From Deltaproteobacteria bacterium (GTDB taxonomy: Bacteria; Desulfobacterota_B; Binatia; UBA9968): DNA of 28,999 nt. The stretch is from the NCBI GenBank assembly GCA_005879255.1, contig VBKY01000087.1, positions 1 through 28,999 of the forward strand, in the 5' to 3' direction. The translations under genes and the position numbers were made by a program. Of this stretch, positions 24,723 to 28,999 are shown piece after piece (position 1 is the first letter of the stretch; each line of letters begins with the position of its first letter). Under the pieces are notes generated by a model. The model searched no databases, was not told where the DNA came from, and saw only the letters and a list, made by a program, of their open reading frames with translations.

Positions 24723-25583
24723 TTACGCCGCCATGCTTTTAATGCGCTCGATCGCTTCATTGATCATCCACTCCGGGGTCTCATTCGCGCCGATGATGCC
24801 CACTTTTTCCTTGCCCCTGAGCCAGTCCAATTGCAGATCATCCACTTTTTCGATTTTGTGCACATGCTCATTGAAGGCGCCTTCGGTCCAGCCGAAAATA
24901 ATGATCGCATCGACTTCCTTGGCGAGCTTCTCGACTTCCGGAAGACGCTGCAGAGAATCGATACAGGCCGTATTTCTAACCTGAACGTTGGCAAAACGCT
25001 CGAGAATGCGCGCCATAATCTTCTTATAAGTTTCCAGCCAGAAGGTTGTCTGCACGATCACGCCGATGGGCTCGAAACGAGTGACGCGAATCGCATCTAT
25101 GTCTTCTTCACGCTCGACGATGAAAACTTCTTTCCCCTTGTCTCGCGCGATTCCCTGAAGCCTTGGAATGCCGTGATGCGTACGACTGCTCAAAACCACT
25201 AGATGACAGCCAGCGTTTAGTAGCTCAATTTCCGCCTCTTCCTGCTGCGTGACAAAAGGACAAGTAGCGTCCGCCAGCAATGTGAGACCTTTTTCCCGTG
25301 CCTTTTCTCTCACCTCAGGTGGCGCTCCGCGCACGCCATAAATCAGTTTTTCAGTCGCCTCGATCGATTCCATATCGCTCGTTGAGCGAATGCCCTGTTC
25401 TCCCAAGCCCTCCTTCTTGAACGCAATGAAATCAAGATCCGGTCGTAGCGACCAAACCGCCAGACGATCGCCGTATTTTGCCACCATTTTCTGGTGGATG
25501 GCGCCGGCCCGATGAACGCCGACGCATAACCCGCTCGGCGGTATTCCTTTTATGTCGCTTAAATCACCTTTGAGAATTTGCAT
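24723..25583 (-). CDS. Divergent IspH/LytB-family Fe-S protein
   Basis: The 286-residue product keeps IspH landmarks: GLCVGVHRAG (C20), ADATCPFV (C108), VQTTF (Thr179-180), C207 and GANETPE. These three Cys would bind the 4Fe-4S cluster. Several active-site residues differ: the His in FSAHGVS is Arg85 in IYGVRGAP, the SSN-type triad is replaced by GWTEGAFNEHV, GASxPE becomes GANETPE, and the first conserved His region is VWSLRPDLDF. It is therefore probably a paralogue with another substrate rather than the isoprenoid enzyme. AGAGGAG precedes ATG 25583 at good spacing. It is first in an operon with the Asp-ferredoxin. Confidence 0.85.
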   Translation of the reverse strand: MQILKGDLSDIKGIPPSGLCVGVHRAGAIHQKMVAKYGDRLAVWSLRPDLDFIAFKKEGLGEQGIRSTSDMESIEATEKLIYGVRGAPPEVREKAREKGLTLLADATCPFVTQQEEAEIELLNAGCHLVVLSSRTHHGIPRLQGIARDKGKEVFIVEREEDIDAIRVTRFEPIGVIVQTTFWLETYKKIMARILERFANVQVRNTACIDSLQRLPEVEKLAKEVDAIIIFGWTEGAFNEHVHKIEKVDDLQLDWLRGKEKVGIIGANETPEWMINEAIERIKSMAA

Positions 25584-25777
25584 GGCAACTCCTCTTTCTA
25601 AAGTGGAGACCTGGGTGAAAAATTCTTTTTCGGAAGATCGCTTCGTGCTGCGGTTCCCGCACCAAATCGAGGAATAACAGCCTGACTTGGCAGCGTCAAA
25701 CCGATTTTCGTCGCAAACCGGTCAGTCTTAGTCTATCAAGCAGTATTACATCAAAGGCCGCGGCTAGCCGCAAAATC

Positions 25778-26467
25778 TCAGGTGCCGCAGTGACGCGCGT
25801 TGCGAGCAAAACCTCCAAAGGCGTCAAGCAGCCGCTCACGCCACTCGAAAACCGGATCGCCAACTTCCAGCAGAGCCGCCGGCGATACTGCACGCGCCCA
25901 CTGAAATGAGCCGAACACGATGTAATCGGCGAAATTCGGTTGCGCTCCGGCTAGATACGGCTGGCGCTGAAGAGTCGCCCGCATCGGGGATATTGCGTCA
26001 CGCAGCAACGAAACTCCCTCTTCAGATGGCAACGCATATTGTTCCAGTGTCGTGCCGAAGCGGGCTTCGCGCGACTCGCGAAAATAGGCTTTATCCTTTT
26101 CATGTAAACACCTAAACAGATCCGGAAGGATGATTCTCAGTATGATGCGATTCAGAGTCTGCTCGCACCAGAACTTCACGAACAGCGCCAATCCTTCGCC
26201 CGCTGAACCTGCAAAAAGACTTGGTCTCTCCGAATAGGCGTTGTCGAGATACCTCGCGATCTCCCAGCTATCAGAGACGCTCTTATCGCCGTCGACCAGC
26301 ACCGGAACGGCTTTCTGCTTCGAAAATGCGATGACATCTTTTTCCACGAAGCGCCACGGAACTGTTTCAGCGACTAGACCCTTGTGCTCCAGCGCCATTT
26401 TGATGCGCCAGCAGTTAGGGCTGAAGCGTAGATCATCTTCCGCGCCGGCAAGATCATAGAGTTTCAT
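25778..26467 (-). CDS. Glutathione S-transferase family protein
   Basis: The 229-residue product has an N-terminal thioredoxin-fold domain with the active-site region FSPNCWRIKMALEHKGL (Ser16 or Cys19 as the thiol-stabilising residue) and cis-Pro plus VSDSWEIARYLDNAY. An all-helical C-terminal domain follows (NFADYIVFGSFQWAR). The SPNCWR start resembles LigE/beta-etherase-like and maleylacetoacetate-isomerase-like GSTs. The substrate is unknown. ATG 26467 is chosen because it opens the domain; the extension to 26542 has no homology. It is monocistronic. Confidence 0.87.
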   Translation of the reverse strand: MKLYDLAGAEDDLRFSPNCWRIKMALEHKGLVAETVPWRFVEKDVIAFSKQKAVPVLVDGDKSVSDSWEIARYLDNAYSERPSLFAGSAGEGLALFVKFWCEQTLNRIILRIILPDLFRCLHEKDKAYFRESREARFGTTLEQYALPSEEGVSLLRDAISPMRATLQRQPYLAGAQPNFADYIVFGSFQWARAVSPAALLEVGDPVFEWRERLLDAFGGFARNARHCGT

Positions 26468-26721
26468 AGTTATTTCTAACTTCCTAAAGCACGTGCTTAA
26501 CCGCCGCCAGGGACTCGCGGCGGTTCGAAAATTATCGGGCACGTATTCGTTGATATGGTCGAGTTATAAACAAATTTGCTGCCGTGAACCAGCGTCAAAT
26601 TAGGGGACTGGAAATTGAAGTGTCATCTTACCGTCGCGGTTGAAGAAAAGACTCTTTCCCGTGGTCTGCCGAGCAGTTTGACTTCTTTCAGAGAAGACTT
26701 GCCCAAATCCACTCTAAAGCT

Positions 26722-27714
26722 TTACCGACCAAATACCTGGCTCACGAATCCGCTTTTTTCAAGCTCGGTTAAAATCGAGTTGTCGATGAACTGTTCCGGC
26801 TTCGCCGTTTTGGCGCCGGCATGGCGCGTGAAGTTCAGCACCGACTGCACTCCGGCGGTCGAAACATAGGGTACGCGCTCCCAAACTTTGACGAAGGTTT
26901 GATAGGTTTCGTCCAGGTCCTCTTGATTGGTGGTTTTGGTATAGGTGCCGATCACCTGTTTCGTTTCTTTCGGGTTGGTGGCAGCATATTTCACCGCTTC
27001 GATATACGCCTGCAGAAAGCCCCGGACGCGCTCGCGATGTTCTTTCATGAAGTCTCGCGTCGTGGCCAATCCCGCATGGATCATCGGGATATTTCGCTCG
27101 GGAACGTTGACGATTTCTTTAAAGCCCGCCTGGCGCGCTTTGAGGGTCACCGGCGCCGAAATAATCCCCGCGTCGATCACTCCGGTCGTGAGCGCAGCGA
27201 GGATCTCGGGCCCAGTTTTCAAGTAAAGCATTTTGACGTCCTGCCCCGGCACCAGGCCGGCTTCCTGAAAAAGAATCCGCGCCAGATGATCGCTGATGGA
27301 GCCGGGAGCAAGCGCCGAAACAACTTTGCCGCGCAGATCGGCCAGCGATTGAATCTCCGGCTTGGCAAAGATGGAAAGCACCACTTTGTTCGCGATGCCG
27401 GCGATGTAAACAACTCTTTCGCCGTTGAGCCCGGCCTCGAGCAACTCGCCGCCGGGTGTGATGATATCGACGTTTTTGGTGAGCAGCGCCTGAGTCCCGG
27501 TTGTCAGCGGCAAGAATTTCAAATCCACCGAGATGCCGTATTTGTTGAACAGTTTATTTTCTTGCGCGAGCCAAAGCGGCGTGAAGACGCCGCCGATCGC
27601 ATTGTAGCTAGCGCGAACGACCGGCAAGTCGGCGGCAAACAAGTGACTGATTGAAAATAGCGAGCTCCAGAGCAGCAGCGCGGCAAAAATCTTATGTCGT
27701 TGGATCAGTGTCAC
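26722..27714 (-). CDS. NMT1/SsuA-type periplasmic substrate-binding protein
   Basis: The 330-residue product has a signal peptide (IFAALLLWSSLFSISHLFAA) and an NMT1/THI5-type binding domain (VRASYNAIGGVFTPLWLAQE, KYGISVDLKFLP, IQSLADLRGKVVSALAPGS). GTG 27714 has AAGGA eight bases before it and lies four bases after the stop of the polysaccharide deacetylase gene, so it is co-transcribed with it. Homologues deliver nitrate, taurine, aliphatic sulfonates or pyrimidines to ABC permeases. No permease or ATPase is present. An N-terminal extension back to 27864 runs inside the deacetylase and was rejected. Confidence 0.85.
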   Translation of the reverse strand: MTLIQRHKIFAALLLWSSLFSISHLFAADLPVVRASYNAIGGVFTPLWLAQENKLFNKYGISVDLKFLPLTTGTQALLTKNVDIITPGGELLEAGLNGERVVYIAGIANKVVLSIFAKPEIQSLADLRGKVVSALAPGSISDHLARILFQEAGLVPGQDVKMLYLKTGPEILAALTTGVIDAGIISAPVTLKARQAGFKEIVNVPERNIPMIHAGLATTRDFMKEHRERVRGFLQAYIEAVKYAATNPKETKQVIGTYTKTTNQEDLDETYQTFVKVWERVPYVSTAGVQSVLNFTRHAGAKTAKPEQFIDNSILTELEKSGFVSQVFGR

Positions 27715-27718
27715 TTGC

Positions 27719-28591
27719 TTATTCCTTTCCAAATTCCCCGGTCTCTCTCGACCAGAGGGCCAGTTCGTCATGGCCGGTAAAGACGACGCCGTCGAATTGC
27801 TTTGCGTAGGTGAGAAATTCATCGAGAACCTTCGACCTAAACGGACGGCCGGTGATGAAGTCATGGACGACGAGCGGCATCATGACCGCGCGCTCCGCGC
27901 CGCGCTCGTAGAAAGCGTCGAACGCGGACTTGAGACCGCGCAGCATGAAATCGGGAGGATTGGCGTTCCAGGTTGAGAACCGCGTCGGCGGGAATGCCGG
28001 ATTGGTGATGTCGACACCCAGCGCGGTATCGCTGTAGGTCGCAAACGGGATTTCCAAAATCTCCCGGCCGTGGCCTTCGATCAGCGACGGCAGATCATCA
28101 TTCCACATGCTGCCGTCCCATTCGATGTCCGAGTGCTCCAGCAACAAATCGAGCGTATTGTGACTCGCGAAGCAGGTGCGCCATCCACGGATATGCTCGC
28201 CTAACAAGTCTTCGAATACCGCGACCGTTTTCTTGATCAGCGCGATTTCGCTATGCGGCGGCATATTGCACATCATCTCGTGCGCGTAGGTGTGGCCCGC
28301 GATACAGTGGCCGGCTTGCTGCACGGCGCGCGACACTTCCGGATATTTCTCCAGTGTCGCGCCGCAGATTAGCCAGGTGCCTCGGACCCCATGCTTCGCC
28401 ATGATCTCGAGCAAACGCCAGGCGCCGCGCCGCGCGCCGTACTGCCTCTCGCTGTAATCGAAGGGATCGGGTTGGCCATCCGGCATCGGACACGTGGCCT
28501 CCTCCGACTGGTGATGCACGCTGACGGCGATCGGCAGCCGCACATTCTGAGGCCAGCGGAAACTTCTCTTATAACCTTTCCCGTTCCACAT
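27719..28591 (-). CDS. Polysaccharide deacetylase (NodB/PuuE-like), copy 1
   Basis: The 290-residue product has the zinc His pair in GHTYAHE (H100, H104), the helical WRLLEIMAKHGVRGTWLICG and FTGHDELALW near the C-terminus, as in NodB/PuuE-type deacetylases. The usual catalytic Asp pair (TFDD-like) is replaced by VSVHHQSEE (H26, H27, E30, E31), so the mechanism may differ. AAAGGAG lies six bases before ATG 28591. It is 20 bases from the stop of a similar gene upstream and four bases from the substrate-binding gene downstream, so one operon. Cytosolic, no signal peptide. Confidence 0.87.
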   Translation of the reverse strand: MWNGKGYKRSFRWPQNVRLPIAVSVHHQSEEATCPMPDGQPDPFDYSERQYGARRGAWRLLEIMAKHGVRGTWLICGATLEKYPEVSRAVQQAGHCIAGHTYAHEMMCNMPPHSEIALIKKTVAVFEDLLGEHIRGWRTCFASHNTLDLLLEHSDIEWDGSMWNDDLPSLIEGHGREILEIPFATYSDTALGVDITNPAFPPTRFSTWNANPPDFMLRGLKSAFDAFYERGAERAVMMPLVVHDFITGRPFRSKVLDEFLTYAKQFDGVVFTGHDELALWSRETGEFGKE

Positions 28592-28611
28592 GGAGGACTC
28601 CTTTGAAGTGT

Positions 28612-28999
28612 TCACCCGGCGGCGGAATTCAAACGCCAGCCGGCGACGTCGCTACACTGCGCGAAGCGCAATTCTTCGTGGCCGACCAAGCGATCCAGGA
28701 GCTGTCCAAGCACTCGCAGAGAAGCGGGTCGTCCGGTTGCCCAGGTTTGCAGACTCAAGCTCATCAGGCGCGGCGCTTTCTCGCTCTCGCGGTACAGCAC
28801 GTCAAGCTCATTGTTCCACACGCTCGCCAATCCATCGGGGCCACCGCGTTGCGGATAAGGGTAACCCACGTACGTCTTGTCGGCGGTGCTCGTCGTGAAA
28901 GGGATCTCGACGATTTTGCGCGAACCCGCGTCAAATAAATACGGCAGATCGTCGTTCAACAAACTGCTGTCCCAAACCAGCCCCTCTTCAGCAAGAATG
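28612..28999 (-). CDS. Polysaccharide deacetylase, copy 2, start beyond window
   Basis: Open from the right edge to TGA 28612. The visible 128 residues (LVWDSSLLNDDLPYLFDAGS, KIVEIPFTTSTADKTYVGYP, WATGRPASLRVLGQLLDRL) align along their length with residues 150-270 of the copy at 27719-28591. Sequence identity is modest, so the duplication is not recent. The catalytic half lies outside the window. Confidence 0.85.
   Translation of the reverse strand, partial: ILAEEGLVWDSSLLNDDLPYLFDAGSRKIVEIPFTTSTADKTYVGYPYPQRGGPDGLASVWNNELDVLYRESEKAPRLMSLSLQTWATGRPASLRVLGQLLDRLVGHEELRFAQCSDVAGWRLNSAAG

Noticed and set aside
26821..27654. Plus-strand frame of 277 codons
   Set aside because: Opposite the NMT1-type binding protein; no domain.

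Overview
The window looks like chromosomal DNA from an uncultivated free-living, Gram-negative-type bacterium with fairly high GC. The gene mix suggests a soil or sediment member of the Desulfobacterota/Binatota/Methylomirabilota neighbourhood: orphan solute-binding proteins of the NMT1 and Bug types, a NAD-linked molybdenum formate dehydrogenase, a DUF2330 protein and GAF/PilZ/cyclase signalling proteins. That placement is inference from gene content only. There is no rRNA, tRNA, phage, CRISPR array or intact transposase.

Layout. 1-797 (minus) is the start of a tandem-GAF sensor protein that runs off the left edge. 977-2089 (minus) is a six-Asp-box beta-propeller with its own terminator. 2436-4632 (plus) is a pair: a lone RnfD/NqrB-like membrane protein and a DUF2330 secreted protein. 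4633-5055 is a repeat-rich spacer, followed by a TRAP-permease C-terminal remnant and a convergent PilZ protein. From 5952 to 14653 everything is on the minus strand: a Bug-type binding protein, a metallo-beta-lactamase-fold hydrolase, an FMN reductase, CysA, a sulfate-binding protein, an unknown 114-residue protein, an Rrf2 regulator, a TPR protein, a KANL3/Tex30-type hydrolase and a small membrane protein.

14893-15045 is a MITE-like element. 15214-19909 (plus) encodes a three-gene NAD-dependent formate dehydrogenase: a fused NuoE-NuoF diaphorase, a separate Fe-S subunit and a molybdopterin catalytic subunit. Then come an esterase (minus), a membrane adenylate cyclase (plus), a frameshifted NMT1-type binding protein (minus), and an antitoxin with a truncated toxin (plus). 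The right end is on the minus strand: a divergent IspH/LytB homologue with an adjoining 2Fe-2S ferredoxin that lacks one cluster cysteine, a GST, and two tandem polysaccharide deacetylases followed by another NMT1-type binding protein.

Two features stand out. One is the IspH-like/ferredoxin pair at 24439-25583: the IspH cluster cysteines are kept, several substrate residues are replaced, and the ferredoxin carries Asp where a Cys ligand is expected. The other is a recurring intergenic architecture at four sites (12791-13004, 13570-13721, 16953-17021, 19981-20055). Each is an inverted repeat whose arms are 3-5 tandem copies of a 7- or 8-base unit, with a different unit at three or four of the sites.
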